Source: Natranaerovirga hydrolytica
GTDB taxonomy: Bacteria > Bacillota > Clostridia > Lachnospirales > DSM-24629
NCBI RefSeq assembly: GCF_004339095.1
Contig: NZ_SMGQ01000013.1
Span: 262,352 to 326,351 of the forward strand
Direction of reading: 5' to 3'
Length of the DNA stretch: 64,000 nucleotides
Part shown: one piece after another, positions 48,715-57,070 of the stretch
How positions within the stretch are numbered: position 1 is the first letter of the stretch
Layout of the letters: the number at the start of each line of letters is the position of its first letter
Notes under the pieces: model-generated
Seen by the model: the letters and a program-made list of their open reading frames with translations, nothing else
The model's database searches: none
Told to the model about the DNA's origin: nothing
Made by a program: the position numbers and the translations under genes

Positions 48715-49458
48715 ATGAAGAAAATTGCAATATATGGAAAAGGTGGCATCGGGAAATCAACAACAGTATCTAATGTATCAGCGGCTTTATCCCATTTAGG
48801 CTATAAAGTGATGCAAATTGGATGCGATCCAAAAGCAGATTCTACTAAAAATCTAATGAAAGGTGAATTTATCCCCACCGTTTTAGATGTTTTAAAAGAC
48901 AAAGAAGATATTGAATTAGAGGATATCATTTTTGAAGGATACAATGGTGTTTTATGTATTGAAGCAGGTGGTCCAACGCCTGGTATCGGTTGTGCAGGTA
49001 GAGGTATTATTACAGCATTTGAAAAGTTAGAAGAACTAGAGGCTTTTGAACATTATGAGCCGGATGTGGTGATATATGATGTATTAGGCGATGTGGTATG
49101 TGGTGGATTTGCAATGCCAATTCGCAACCAATATGCCAATGAAGTATATATCGTAACATCGGGAGAAATGATGTCTATGTATGCTGCTTCAAATATATCT
49201 AGCGCTGTAAGACAATTCAAATCAAAAGGCTATGCAAGGCTAAAAGGATTAATTTTAAATTCTAAAAATGTTGAAGATGAAAAAACGTTGGTAGAAAAAC
49301 TATGTACAGAGATAGATAGCAACATTTTTCAGTACATACCTAGAAATCCTTTGGTACAAGAAGCAGAGAACTCAGGAAAAACAGTAGTAGAAGCTTTTTA
49401 TGATAGCGAAATGAGCAATATTTATAAATTACTAGCCAATAAAATAATGGAGGAATGA
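48715..49458 (+). CDS. NifH-like nitrogenase reductase homolog
   Basis: The 247-residue protein has the P-loop [11 protein letters not shown] (about 7-17), DPKADST, the cluster cysteines in GIGCAGRG (Cys93) and [13 protein letters not shown] (Cys129), and the usual switch regions. The pair of cysteines would hold one [4Fe-4S] cluster between two subunits. It would hydrolyse ATP to push electrons into the NifD/NifK-like pair encoded at 52210 and 53522. It is shorter than true NifH (about 275-295 residues), lacking the C-terminal extension, like BchL/CfbC-type and uncharacterised homologs. Confidence 0.92.
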   Translation: MKKIAIYGKGGIGKSTTVSNVSAALSHLGYKVMQIGCDPKADSTKNLMKGEFIPTVLDVLKDKEDIELEDIIFEGYNGVLCIEAGGPTPGIGCAGRGIITAFEKLEELEAFEHYEPDVVIYDVLGDVVCGGFAMPIRNQYANEVYIVTSGEMMSMYAASNISSAVRQFKSKGYARLKGLILNSKNVEDEKTLVEKLCTEIDSNIFQYIPRNPLVQEAENSGKTVVEAFYDSEMSNIYKLLANKIMEE

Positions 49459-49463
49459 GAAAA

Positions 49464-50411
49464 ATGAAAAAATTAATGTTAATTTTAGTATGCGTTATGA
49501 GTTTCAGTGCTATATTGGTAGGATGTGGTGATAACAAAGAAGAAAGTGAAGCCATATCAGACAATATTGGTGGACAAGAGGAACATAGTCCTAGTGACCA
49601 AGAGGACGATGAGGATACTGAAGACCAAGAGTCAATAAGGGTTATTGCAGGTACAGTTGCTTCAGCAGAGTTTCTTGATTTATTAGATATTACCCCAGTT
49701 GGTGTTGCAACAACCGATAAGGAATTACCCAGTAGATATGATGATGTCCCTAGAATTGGTACACCTATGGACCCTAATTTGGAGCAAATTGTATCCTTAG
49801 CACCGGATATTTATATATCAGATAATAATTTAAAAGAAAGTATCGATAGTTTGTTAGAAGGCCATCAGATTCAAACTTTATTTTTAACCAATAATGCGTA
49901 CGAAGATGTAATGAATAATTTTACAGAATTAGGTGATTTTTTTAATCAAACAGAAATCGCAAGTGAACTGGTTACTCAGATGGAAAATGTTGAATCAGAA
50001 ACCCTAGAAGCCGTAGAAGGTCAAGACGCACCAAGAGTTTTGGTTGTTTTTGGAACACCTGAAAGCTTTATGTTGGCAACAGATAGGTCTTATGCAGGAA
50101 GTTTGGTTAAAAAACTGGGTGGTATTAATGTGACTGATGAAATAGAAATAGCTAATCCAGGTCCATATGTTCCTTTTAGTGAAGAAACCGTTGCAGAGCT
50201 TAACCCAGATGTTATTTTAAGGTTATCTCATGCAGCGCCTGAAGCCACAAAAGCTGCTTTTGACAGAGAATTTGCTAGTGGTTTTTGGGTGAATTTAGAT
50301 GCAGTACAAGAAGGCAATGTTTATGATTTAGATTCAGAAATTTTTGGTGTTACAGCAAATGTAAAAGCAAAAGAAGCGTTACAATTAATGGCAGAAATGC
50401 TTTATCAATAG
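49464..50411 (+). CDS. IsdE-like heme-binding lipoprotein of an ABC transporter
   Basis: The 315-residue lipoprotein has a lipobox (ILVGC, Cys21), an acidic linker (about 25-57) and a periplasmic-binding fold. It resembles staphylococcal IsdE: VATTDKELPSRYDDVPRIGT then PMDPNLEQIVSL (Met102), and RLSHAAPEATKAAFDREF (His256) followed by VYDLDSEIFGVTAN. In IsdE one Met and one His in these positions ligate heme iron (M78 and H229, as I recall), and the spacing is almost the same here. Heme is therefore the likely cargo; a corrinoid or siderophore is the alternative. The ATG at 49464 has better spacing to GGAGGA than that at 49455. Confidence 0.85.
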   Translation: MKKLMLILVCVMSFSAILVGCGDNKEESEAISDNIGGQEEHSPSDQEDDEDTEDQESIRVIAGTVASAEFLDLLDITPVGVATTDKELPSRYDDVPRIGTPMDPNLEQIVSLAPDIYISDNNLKESIDSLLEGHQIQTLFLTNNAYEDVMNNFTELGDFFNQTEIASELVTQMENVESETLEAVEGQDAPRVLVVFGTPESFMLATDRSYAGSLVKKLGGINVTDEIEIANPGPYVPFSEETVAELNPDVILRLSHAAPEATKAAFDREFASGFWVNLDAVQEGNVYDLDSEIFGVTANVKAKEALQLMAEMLYQ

Positions 50412-50421
50412 GAGCGTTAAA

Positions 50422-51411
50422 ATGATTAAGACATTAACAGAAAAAAAGCATTATGTTATATTGGGTTCTTTTTTTCTACTGCTTTTTATCATCTTATTGT
50501 CCATAAGACTTGGAAGTGTGGAATACAGTTTTAACAAGATATTTGAAGTGTTTTTTCAAAAAGAAATGACCCCAGAAAGAAATATACTTTTTAACATTCG
50601 ATTGCCAAGAATTATTGTAGCCATATTAGTGGGTGCAAATCTGGCTGTAGCAGGTGCATTGCTTCAAGCAGTTATGCAAAATCCTTTAGCAGATCCTGGA
50701 CTAACAGGGGTTTCATCAGGAGCAAGTTTGGTAGCAATTATTATTATGCTAGTGTTTCCAAGTTACTCATACTTAGTGCCTATTGGTGCTTTTATTGGAG
50801 GGGCTATTGCTTGTTTTGCAGTGTACATACTTGCTTGGAAAGATGGTATTAAGCCCATAAGAATTATATTGGCTGGTGTAGCCATTAATGCTATTTTAGG
50901 CGGTGGAACATCTTTATTGTCTATTTTAAATAGCGATAGAATACAAGGTGTTTTATTATGGGTGAATGGCAGTATGAGTGGAAAAAATTGGTCAGATGCA
51001 AGAGTATTAATAATTTACAGTAGTATAGGATTGTTCTTAGGTGTGTTATGTATAAGAAAAGCCAATATATTACAACTAGGTGATGAGATGGCCTCTAATT
51101 TGGGGGTTAGTACAAATAAATATCGAGTGCTATTGTCTTTGGTTGCAGTATTTTTAGCAGGTATTTCTACAGCAGTTGTAGGTGTTATTGGATTTGTTGG
51201 TCTAATTGTACCCCATATTGCAAGGTTGCTTATTGGATCAGATTACAAGTACTTATTGCCCTTTTGTATTGTGCTGGGCAGTTGTACTTTATTACTAGGT
51301 GATACCTTTGCAAGAACCATAATGCGACCAGTTGAATTGCCCGTTGGCGTTATAATGGCTATCATTGGTGGACCATTTTTCTTGTATTTATTAAGAAGGG
51401 GGAGAGCTTAA
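50422..51411 (+). CDS. FecCD-family ABC permease (heme type)
   Basis: The 329-residue permease has about nine or ten helices and the FecCD/BtuC signatures: RLPRIIVAILVGANLAVAGA near 55-75, QNPLADPGLTGVSSGAS near 87-103, and GFVGLIVPHIARLLIG near 255-270. It would form a homodimer channel for the cargo of the IsdE-like protein. It starts 10 bases after that gene and overlaps the ATPase gene by one base. Confidence 0.93.
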   Translation: MIKTLTEKKHYVILGSFFLLLFIILLSIRLGSVEYSFNKIFEVFFQKEMTPERNILFNIRLPRIIVAILVGANLAVAGALLQAVMQNPLADPGLTGVSSGASLVAIIIMLVFPSYSYLVPIGAFIGGAIACFAVYILAWKDGIKPIRIILAGVAINAILGGGTSLLSILNSDRIQGVLLWVNGSMSGKNWSDARVLIIYSSIGLFLGVLCIRKANILQLGDEMASNLGVSTNKYRVLLSLVAVFLAGISTAVVGVIGFVGLIVPHIARLLIGSDYKYLLPFCIVLGSCTLLLGDTFARTIMRPVELPVGVIMAIIGGPFFLYLLRRGRA

Positions 51412-52235
51412 TGATTGAAGCAAAAAATTTATGTATTGCTTATGATAGTAAAGTGATTGTAAAAGATTTTTCTTTTGAAGTTAATAAGGGCAGTATCGTT
51501 TCTATTATTGGACCTAATGGTTCAGGAAAATCCACTATTTTAAAAACAATATCCAGATTTTTAAGACAGAAAAACGGCGTTGTTTATTTAGAAAAAGAAG
51601 ATATGAGTACTTTGAATATTAAAAAAGTTGCCCAAAAGATGTCAACACTATCTCAATACAATAGAACGCCAGATGATATAACAGTAGAGGACTTAATCTA
51701 TTTCGGAAGAATGCCCCATAAAAAATGGTATGAAAGAAAAAATAATGAAGACAAAAATATTATAGATTGGGCAATGACGCATACGGCTATTGATGAATTT
51801 AAAGATAAACGGGTTATTGAATTATCAGGTGGAGAAAAGCAAAGGGTTTGGATAGCCATGGCTCTTGCTCAAAAACCTAAAATCTTATTGCTAGACGAAC
51901 CCACTACTTACCTGGATGTGTGTCATCAGCTAGAAGTGATGGAATTGGTTAAAAGCTTAAATAAAGAATTAAAAATAACCGTCATTATGGTATTACATGA
52001 TTTGAGTCAAGCGGCGAAGTATAGTGATAAAGTAGTGGTTATAAAAGAAGGCGACTTAATTGCAGAGGGTTCGCCAGCTAACATTTTGACAGAAGAACTG
52101 ATTAGAGAAGTTTATAACGTTGAAGTATTTATTAAAAAAGATATGACAGGAGAATTCATTATTCATCCTATTGGAATTTGTAAAGATTGTGAAATGAGGT
52201 GTCATCTAAATGAGCAAAACATCGGCGTTAGCTAA
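51411..52235 (+). CDS. ABC transporter ATPase (FepC/heme type)
   Basis: The 274-residue ATPase has Walker A GPNGSGKST (about 34-42), the Q-loop, signature LSGGEKQRVWIAMALAQ (about 138-154) and Walker B ILLLDEPTTYLD, then the H-loop in VLHDLSQ. The C-terminal tail has a cysteine motif, CKDCEMRC, near 259-266, which could bind metal or a cluster. The gene overlaps both neighbours: TAATG with the permease, and 26 bases with the NifD-like gene. This binds transporter and nitrogenase-like genes into one transcript. Confidence 0.93.
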   Translation: MIEAKNLCIAYDSKVIVKDFSFEVNKGSIVSIIGPNGSGKSTILKTISRFLRQKNGVVYLEKEDMSTLNIKKVAQKMSTLSQYNRTPDDITVEDLIYFGRMPHKKWYERKNNEDKNIIDWAMTHTAIDEFKDKRVIELSGGEKQRVWIAMALAQKPKILLLDEPTTYLDVCHQLEVMELVKSLNKELKITVIMVLHDLSQAAKYSDKVVVIKEGDLIAEGSPANILTEELIREVYNVEVFIKKDMTGEFIIHPIGICKDCEMRCHLNEQNIGVS

Positions 52236-53535
52236 AGTATCAACCTTAAATGAAGTCAAAAAAAATGAAGATATAACTTCCCTTTCTCATGCAATATTTC
52301 CAGGAACCCACTGTCCACTTTTTGGGGTAGCTATGATTGCCTCCTTTATTGAAGATTTGGTTGTGTTGGTAGCCGGTACACAAGAGTGTACGTATTATGT
52401 TAAGAACTTTGTGCACAATAGGCAAAAAGGGAAGGATAACTTTTATTCAGTGATAACAGATAAGCATGATATTACTTTTGGTGCTGAAAATAAATTAAGA
52501 GAGGTTATAAAAGAAATTGATGAAACACTAAACCCCAAAGGCATAATGGTAGTAACCACCTGTGTATTAGAATTAATTGGTGAAGATGTTGAAGGCTTGG
52601 GTAGGGTTTTAGAAGAAGAAGTTAATGCTAAGATATTGGTTGTTCCTACAGAACATTTTAAATGCAACAGTCACATACCTGGAATGGAACGCAGTTTAGA
52701 GAAGCTTATTGGTTTAATGGAAAAAAATAGAGTAGAAGAAAAAACAGTTAATATTTTAGGACATAGACAAGTAGGGATAGAAGATACAGAATTGATGCAG
52801 GTATTAGCCAAAGCAGGTATTACAATCAATAGTGTTTTGCCATCAAAATGCACCATTGAAAAGTTGAAAAACGTCAGTAAAGGTGCATTAAATATCGTAA
52901 CAGATTTTATAGCGTTACCTTTGGCAAAACAAATGAAAGACCACTTTAATACCCCTTATGTTTATTTTGGAAAACCTTTATCTTTAGAACGTATAAAAGA
53001 AAAATATAAAGCAATAGAAACAATACTAAACATTGGTATTTTAAAACAACTTCAAGATAAAGAAGAAGAATTAAATAGGTTAGTAATAGAAACAAAAGAG
53101 CGATTAAAAGATAAGACTTTTATTTATGGCAATACGCCTATGATGGCATTTGAAGTAGCCAGTTATTTGTGTGAATTGGGTTTGAAACCTGAGTTGATTC
53201 AAGTTAGGGAACTTTATGACAATGATGACCTATTTATGGAAGAAATAAAAAGCCATAGATACAATCCTTATATTACAAAAATAGCCAATATAGCGCCGAT
53301 GGAAAAAGTCTATGATGAACTTAAGCCTAATCTTTATATAGGACATGAAAACCCTATGAATTTAATGAAAAGAAATATTGTACAAATTACATTAGATGAT
53401 GTGACAAAAAAAATAGGTTATGAAGTGCCTATATACGCTCTGAAAAAGATACTGTTATCCTATCGTCAACAAGACGAAATGAAGAAAAAAATGATGGCAA
53501 TGTCAAAAGGAGGTGTAAGACATGGCGTTGTATAG
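52210..53535 (+). CDS. Nitrogenase component-1-like protein (NifD/BchN-like)
   Basis: The 441-residue protein has the component-1 fold. Three N-terminal cysteines sit at P-cluster-like positions: THCPLFG (Cys35), GTQECTYY (Cys60) and TTCVLELIGEDVEG (Cys118). I see no clear counterparts of the FeMo-cofactor ligands of true NifD, so N2 fixation is unlikely. With the NifK-like partner it would form the catalytic heterotetramer, driven by the NifH-like reductase. Known nitrogenase-like relatives (DPOR, COR, CfbD) reduce tetrapyrroles. Together with the IsdE-like transporter, this suggests heme or a derived tetrapyrrole as substrate. It overlaps the ATPase gene by 26 bases and the next gene by 14. 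Confidence 0.88.
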   Translation: MSKTSALAKVSTLNEVKKNEDITSLSHAIFPGTHCPLFGVAMIASFIEDLVVLVAGTQECTYYVKNFVHNRQKGKDNFYSVITDKHDITFGAENKLREVIKEIDETLNPKGIMVVTTCVLELIGEDVEGLGRVLEEEVNAKILVVPTEHFKCNSHIPGMERSLEKLIGLMEKNRVEEKTVNILGHRQVGIEDTELMQVLAKAGITINSVLPSKCTIEKLKNVSKGALNIVTDFIALPLAKQMKDHFNTPYVYFGKPLSLERIKEKYKAIETILNIGILKQLQDKEEELNRLVIETKERLKDKTFIYGNTPMMAFEVASYLCELGLKPELIQVRELYDNDDLFMEEIKSHRYNPYITKIANIAPMEKVYDELKPNLYIGHENPMNLMKRNIVQITLDDVTKKIGYEVPIYALKKILLSYRQQDEMKKKMMAMSKGGVRHGVV

Positions 53536-54769
53536 ATATTTACCAGTACCGTCAGATAGAATGGGAACTTTATGGACATTAAGCTGTATCAAAGATGCCT
53601 TCATTATTGAATTTGGACCTTCAGGAACAACTCACTTTGCAATGGAAGGAATGATGCAGTTAAATGGTGACCATAATGCCAATATTTACACCACTCATAT
53701 CAATGAAACAGATATATCTTTTGGTAATGAAGAACGGTTAGAAAAAGCTATTATAGAAATCGACCAAGACCATCATCCTCAATATATATTTGTAATGGCA
53801 TCTTCTATATCTGCAATAATCGGCACAGATATTAAAAGTATTTGTTTTAAAATGCAACCTCAAGCCAAAGCCAAACTTATACCCATAACAACTGGGGGTT
53901 ATAATGGAGACTATACAGTAGGTGTAGAAAATACAATGCTAACTTTATGCAAACATGTGGTTAAAAAAGAAGGGGTAAAAAAGAGTAAAAGCTATAATAT
54001 TATAGGTAATACAATTGATGCTTATAATTTTTTATCAGATGTAGAAGAAATTAAAACCCTTATGAAAGAAGTTTTTCAATACCACATTCATACAACATTT
54101 ACAGCTTATACTTCTATGGATGAAATAGAAAACGCATTAAGTGGAGCATTTAATCTTGTTCTTAGAACCGAAGGGATAAAAGGTGCTAAGTATTTAAAAG
54201 ATAATGGGGATATGCCTTTTTACTATGGCAAACCGTATGGTTTAGAAGGAACTATGGCTTTTATTAAAGGGATAGAAAAGCAATTTCAATTGCAAATCAA
54301 TGAAACCTATATACAAAATAAAATGAATCAAATTAATAAATATTTAATGCATTATAAATTTGTTACAAGAGAGTTAGACAATAAAAAAGTTGCTTTAATA
54401 GGTGATTTTGATATTGTCATAGGATTAGCAGGCTTAATGGAAGAATTAGGCTTAGAGGTGGATCAATTGCTCATAAAGCATAAGAAAAATAAACATACAC
54501 CAGAAGAATTGTTAATAAGATACAAAGATAGAATTCACTTCAATCAAAGTGAAAAACAAATCAGTATGTACTTAGAAAAAACACCATTGTATTTATTATT
54601 AAGCGATGGCAGTACATTAAAACTACACAATAAAAGTGAAAAAACATTGCAAATTGCAAACCCAAATTTTATAAAGCATAATATATATCCATATACACCT
54701 TTTGTAGGATTTAATGGGGTGCTATATATGATACAGAACCTAATTGAATTAGAAAAAAGCATTGTTTAA
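53522..54769 (+). CDS. Nitrogenase component-1-like protein (NifK/BchB/BchZ-like)
   Basis: The 415-residue partner of the preceding gene keeps only one of the three P-cluster-type cysteines (LSCIKDAF, Cys22). The second position reads GPSGTTHFA, without Cys. The third reads MASSISAIIGTDI, with Ser. Three Cys from the NifD-like subunit plus one here could hold a single [4Fe-4S] cluster, as described for chlorophyllide reductase. No cofactor-maturation genes (nifE, nifN, nifB) are in the window. It ends the operon at a strong terminator. Substrate unknown. Confidence 0.85.
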   Translation: MALYRYLPVPSDRMGTLWTLSCIKDAFIIEFGPSGTTHFAMEGMMQLNGDHNANIYTTHINETDISFGNEERLEKAIIEIDQDHHPQYIFVMASSISAIIGTDIKSICFKMQPQAKAKLIPITTGGYNGDYTVGVENTMLTLCKHVVKKEGVKKSKSYNIIGNTIDAYNFLSDVEEIKTLMKEVFQYHIHTTFTAYTSMDEIENALSGAFNLVLRTEGIKGAKYLKDNGDMPFYYGKPYGLEGTMAFIKGIEKQFQLQINETYIQNKMNQINKYLMHYKFVTRELDNKKVALIGDFDIVIGLAGLMEELGLEVDQLLIKHKKNKHTPEELLIRYKDRIHFNQSEKQISMYLEKTPLYLLLSDGSTLKLHNKSEKTLQIANPNFIKHNIYPYTPFVGFNGVLYMIQNLIELEKSIV

Positions 54770-54772
54770 CAT

Positions 54773-54812
54773 AAAAAAGAATGAAGAGGGGTTTTTGACT
54801 TCATTCTTTTTT
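54773..54812 (+). terminator. Terminator of the nitrogenase-like/heme operon
   Basis: AAAAAAGAATGAAG (54773-54786) pairs with CTTCATTCTTTTTT (54799-54812). Confidence 0.92.
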
Positions 54813-54841
54813 GCATATCATAATCATAACATTTTAAATTG

Positions 54842-54938
54842 TAGTATGCCTTCTTCTCTACTTCAGACATAAGTTATGAATGAAAGTCCAATTTCCAAAT
54901 CCTTGCAAGCAAGTTTGAAATTATTACTTTCATATTAA
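54842..54938 (+). repeat. Two-hairpin dispersed RNA-like repeat, copy A
   Basis: Second hairpin: GAAAGT..AATTT pairs with AAATT..ACTTTC around the inner stem-loop CCAAATCCTTGCAAGCAAGT. Ends ACTTTCATATTAA like copies B and C. In tandem with copy B. Confidence 0.7.
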
Positions 54939-55040
54939 CCTTGCAACATGCCTTCCACTGCGCTACAGGCACAAGGTTTCAATGAAAGTTCTTTCTCCAA
55001 ATCCTTGCAAGCAAGTTTGCAGATAGAACTTTCATATTAA
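54939..55040 (+). repeat. Two-hairpin dispersed RNA-like repeat, copy B
   Basis: First hairpin: AACCTTG (from 54937) with CAAGGTT. Second hairpin: GAAAGTTCT pairs with AGAACTTTC around CTCCAAATCCTTGCAAGCAA. The arm bases differ from copies A and C but still pair, a compensatory pattern. It lies just before the promoter of the preQ1-controlled operon. Confidence 0.72.
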
Positions 55041-55047
55041 AAACACA

Positions 55048-55076
55048 TTGATTAACTGGTATATATGATGTATAAT
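55048..55076 (+). promoter_or_regulatory. Promoter of the preQ1 riboswitch operon
   Basis: TTGATT (55048-55053), 17 bases, TATAAT (55071-55076), about 60 bases before the aptamer. Confidence 0.7.
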
Positions 55077-55138
55077 ACTCTATGATTTGAAAAATAGTAT
55101 TCATGCGTCATAAAAAAAATATGTATACAAATAAATAA

Positions 55139-55262
55139 GACAGTTCGCAAACCTCCTGTCAATAAACAAAACTAGGCTAAAAAGAATCACTAGAAAGTGG
55201 GTATTATTTTCTTGTGTTATTTTAGTTTGTTTTTGTTTAAGGACAGTAATAGTCCTTTTTTT
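55139..55262 (+). promoter_or_regulatory. PreQ1-I riboswitch with transcription terminator
   Basis: Stem P1 is GACAG (55139-55143) with CTGTC (55156-55160). The loop TTCGCAAACCTC and the A-rich tail AATAAACAAAACTAGG fit the type I preQ1 aptamer, with CCT able to pair with AGG as the pseudoknot. The terminator is AAGGAC (55239-55244) with GTCCTT and a T run to 55262. A competing antiterminator is visible: CTGTC, TAAACAAAA and CTAAAA (55156-55182) are complementary to TTTTAG, TTTTGTTTA and GACAG (55220-55246). Ligand binding would thus free the terminator and switch the operon off. Confidence 0.85.
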
Positions 55263-55295
55263 AATGTCTAAAATTATGATTATAAAGGAGTCATT

Positions 55296-56312
55296 ATGAA
55301 AAAAATAGGTATAACCACAACCGTTCCTATTGAAGTGCTTATCGCCGCTAACTATCAACCCATAGATTTAAATAATGTCTTTGTAACATCTAGCAACTAT
55401 CAAGAGTATATTGAAATAGCAGAGCGAGAAGGTTTTCCTAAAAGCTCTTGTGCTTGGATTAAAGGCATTTATGGTGTGTGTATCAAAGAAGACATAAATG
55501 AGATTATAGGTGTGATGGAAGGCGATTGCTCCAATACAAAATCCTTATTAGAAGTTTTAAGTTTAAAAGGTATTAAAATTCACTCCTTTTCATTTCCTCA
55601 TAGCCATTCTTTAGAGGATGTGACAAATGAAATACAAAAATTTATGAAACGATTTCATGTAGAGGAAACATCTGTGGAAAAAATAAGAATTCAATTAAAG
55701 GGCGTAAGAGAAAAAGCAAAAAAAATAGATGAATTAACTTATAAAGAAAATAAAGTATCCGGATTTGAGAATCATTTGTATCAAATAAGTTTAAGCGATT
55801 GTAATGGCAATGTTGAAAGCTTTGAACAAGCATTAGACGATTTTATTAAACAAGCACAAAGCAGAGAAAAGAATTGTAAATCCCTTCGTTTAGCTTATAT
55901 AGGTGTGCCACCAATGACAGCAGACCTATACGATTATGTAGAAAATTATGACGCTCAATTTGTATACAATGAAGTTCAGAGGGAATTTGCTTTTCCAAGA
56001 TATGACCAAGCCAATACCATATTTGAACAATATTATGATTATACCTATCCTTATGAGAATGACTATAGATTGGCGGAGTTAAAAAAAGAGATTAGTAAGA
56101 GAAAAATAGATGCAATCATTCACTATACGCAAGCATTTTGTCATAGAGCCATTGAAGACATTTATTTAAAAAACAAGTTAGACATTCCTATTTTGCATAT
56201 TGAAGGAGACAAAATTAATACATTAGATGCTCGAACCAAACTAAGAATAGAAGCCTTTTTAGATATGATTTTAGATACTAAAGGAGTCAAAAATGAAAGT
56301 ATTAGGAATTGA
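55296..56312 (+). CDS. 2-Hydroxyacyl-CoA dehydratase/double-cubane-type reductase subunit
   Basis: The 338-residue protein belongs to the HgdB/BcrC-like family (2-hydroxyacyl-CoA dehydratase D component). It has exactly six cysteines: 52 (KSSCAWIKG), 62 (GVCIKED), 78 (GDCSNTK), 169, 194 and 282 (QAFCHRAIED). The first three and the last lie where family members bind their iron-sulfur cluster. It is a single subunit paired with an activase, like double-cubane cluster proteins rather than two-subunit dehydratases. First gene behind the preQ1 riboswitch and co-transcribed with queD, queE and queC, it probably performs a reductive step of queuosine metabolism. The substrate is inferred only from context. 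Confidence 0.82.
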   Translation: MKKIGITTTVPIEVLIAANYQPIDLNNVFVTSSNYQEYIEIAEREGFPKSSCAWIKGIYGVCIKEDINEIIGVMEGDCSNTKSLLEVLSLKGIKIHSFSFPHSHSLEDVTNEIQKFMKRFHVEETSVEKIRIQLKGVREKAKKIDELTYKENKVSGFENHLYQISLSDCNGNVESFEQALDDFIKQAQSREKNCKSLRLAYIGVPPMTADLYDYVENYDAQFVYNEVQREFAFPRYDQANTIFEQYYDYTYPYENDYRLAELKKEISKRKIDAIIHYTQAFCHRAIEDIYLKNKLDIPILHIEGDKINTLDARTKLRIEAFLDMILDTKGVKNESIRN

Positions 56313-57051
56313 TTTAGGCAGTAGAGAAGTAAAAATTGTATTAATGGAAGATCATACCATTATACAACAACAAAAAATGAGTACAATGAATTTTTACAAA
56401 AATTATTGCATTTATGATAAGACATTGAAAGTAGATATAGAAAAATTAGGCATTAAAGATTATGAAAAAGGTATATCTACAGGTTATGGAAGAAACAATA
56501 CAGATTTAAATACATTTAAAGCCATTAATGAAATCAAAGCCCATGTATATGGCGCCAAATATCAAACCCAATTAGAAGAATTTATTTTATTGGACATTGG
56601 TGGACAAGATATTAAGATTATGAAAGTGGAAAAAGGTGTGATGACGGACTTAGAACTTAATGAAAAATGCGCTGCTTCTTGTGGTAGATATTTAGAAAAT
56701 ATGGCAAGTGTGTTAGAAATATCTGTAGAAGAATTGAGCCATTATTATAAAGAGCCAATTACTCTTAATTCTACTTGTGCGGTATTTTCAGAGTCGGAAT
56801 TAATTGGAAAAATTGCAGAAGGTGTTTCATTAGAAAAATTATGTGCAGGTGTGAATTATTCTCTTTATCAAAGATTACGCCCTATGCTTACTAAGTTTAA
56901 AGGTAATGATTTGGTGATTTCTGGAGGCGTTGCCTATAATAAAGGTGTTTTAGAATATCTTAAGCAAGACTATAACAAGATTATTCAACTAAAGGAACCT
57001 CAATACAATGGGGCAATTGGATGTTGTTATTATGGAATAAAATATGCTTAA
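56293..57051 (+). CDS. ATP-dependent activase of the adjacent reductase (BcrAD/BadFG family)
   Basis: The 252-residue ASKHA ATPase has GIDLGSREVKIVLMED, ISTGYGRNN, DIGGQDIKIMKVEKG and the two cysteines that hold a [4Fe-4S] cluster between subunits: NEKCAASCGRYLE (about 125) and NSTCAVFSESELI (about 164). ATP hydrolysis drives low-potential electron transfer into the protein encoded just upstream, whose gene it overlaps by 20 bases. It is far smaller than the fused activase at 20463. It lies 19 bases before queD. Confidence 0.9.
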   Translation: MKVLGIDLGSREVKIVLMEDHTIIQQQKMSTMNFYKNYCIYDKTLKVDIEKLGIKDYEKGISTGYGRNNTDLNTFKAINEIKAHVYGAKYQTQLEEFILLDIGGQDIKIMKVEKGVMTDLELNEKCAASCGRYLENMASVLEISVEELSHYYKEPITLNSTCAVFSESELIGKIAEGVSLEKLCAGVNYSLYQRLRPMLTKFKGNDLVISGGVAYNKGVLEYLKQDYNKIIQLKEPQYNGAIGCCYYGIKYA

Positions 57052-57070
57052 ATAAGAAAGGTTGAACAAA

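Noticed and set aside
48715-54769. Nitrogen-fixation (nifHDK) cluster
   Set aside because: The K-like subunit lacks two of three P-cluster cysteines, cofactor ligands are not apparent, and no nifE, nifN or nifB is present. The genes are interleaved with a heme-type transporter under Fur.
54842-55040. CRISPR array
   Set aside because: Only two tandem units of about 100 bases, each an internally paired element without short identical repeats or unique spacers, and no cas genes nearby.
55101-55358. Minus-strand 85-codon reading frame
   Set aside because: It covers the preQ1 riboswitch, terminator and the start of the next gene; its composition is that of an accidental open frame.
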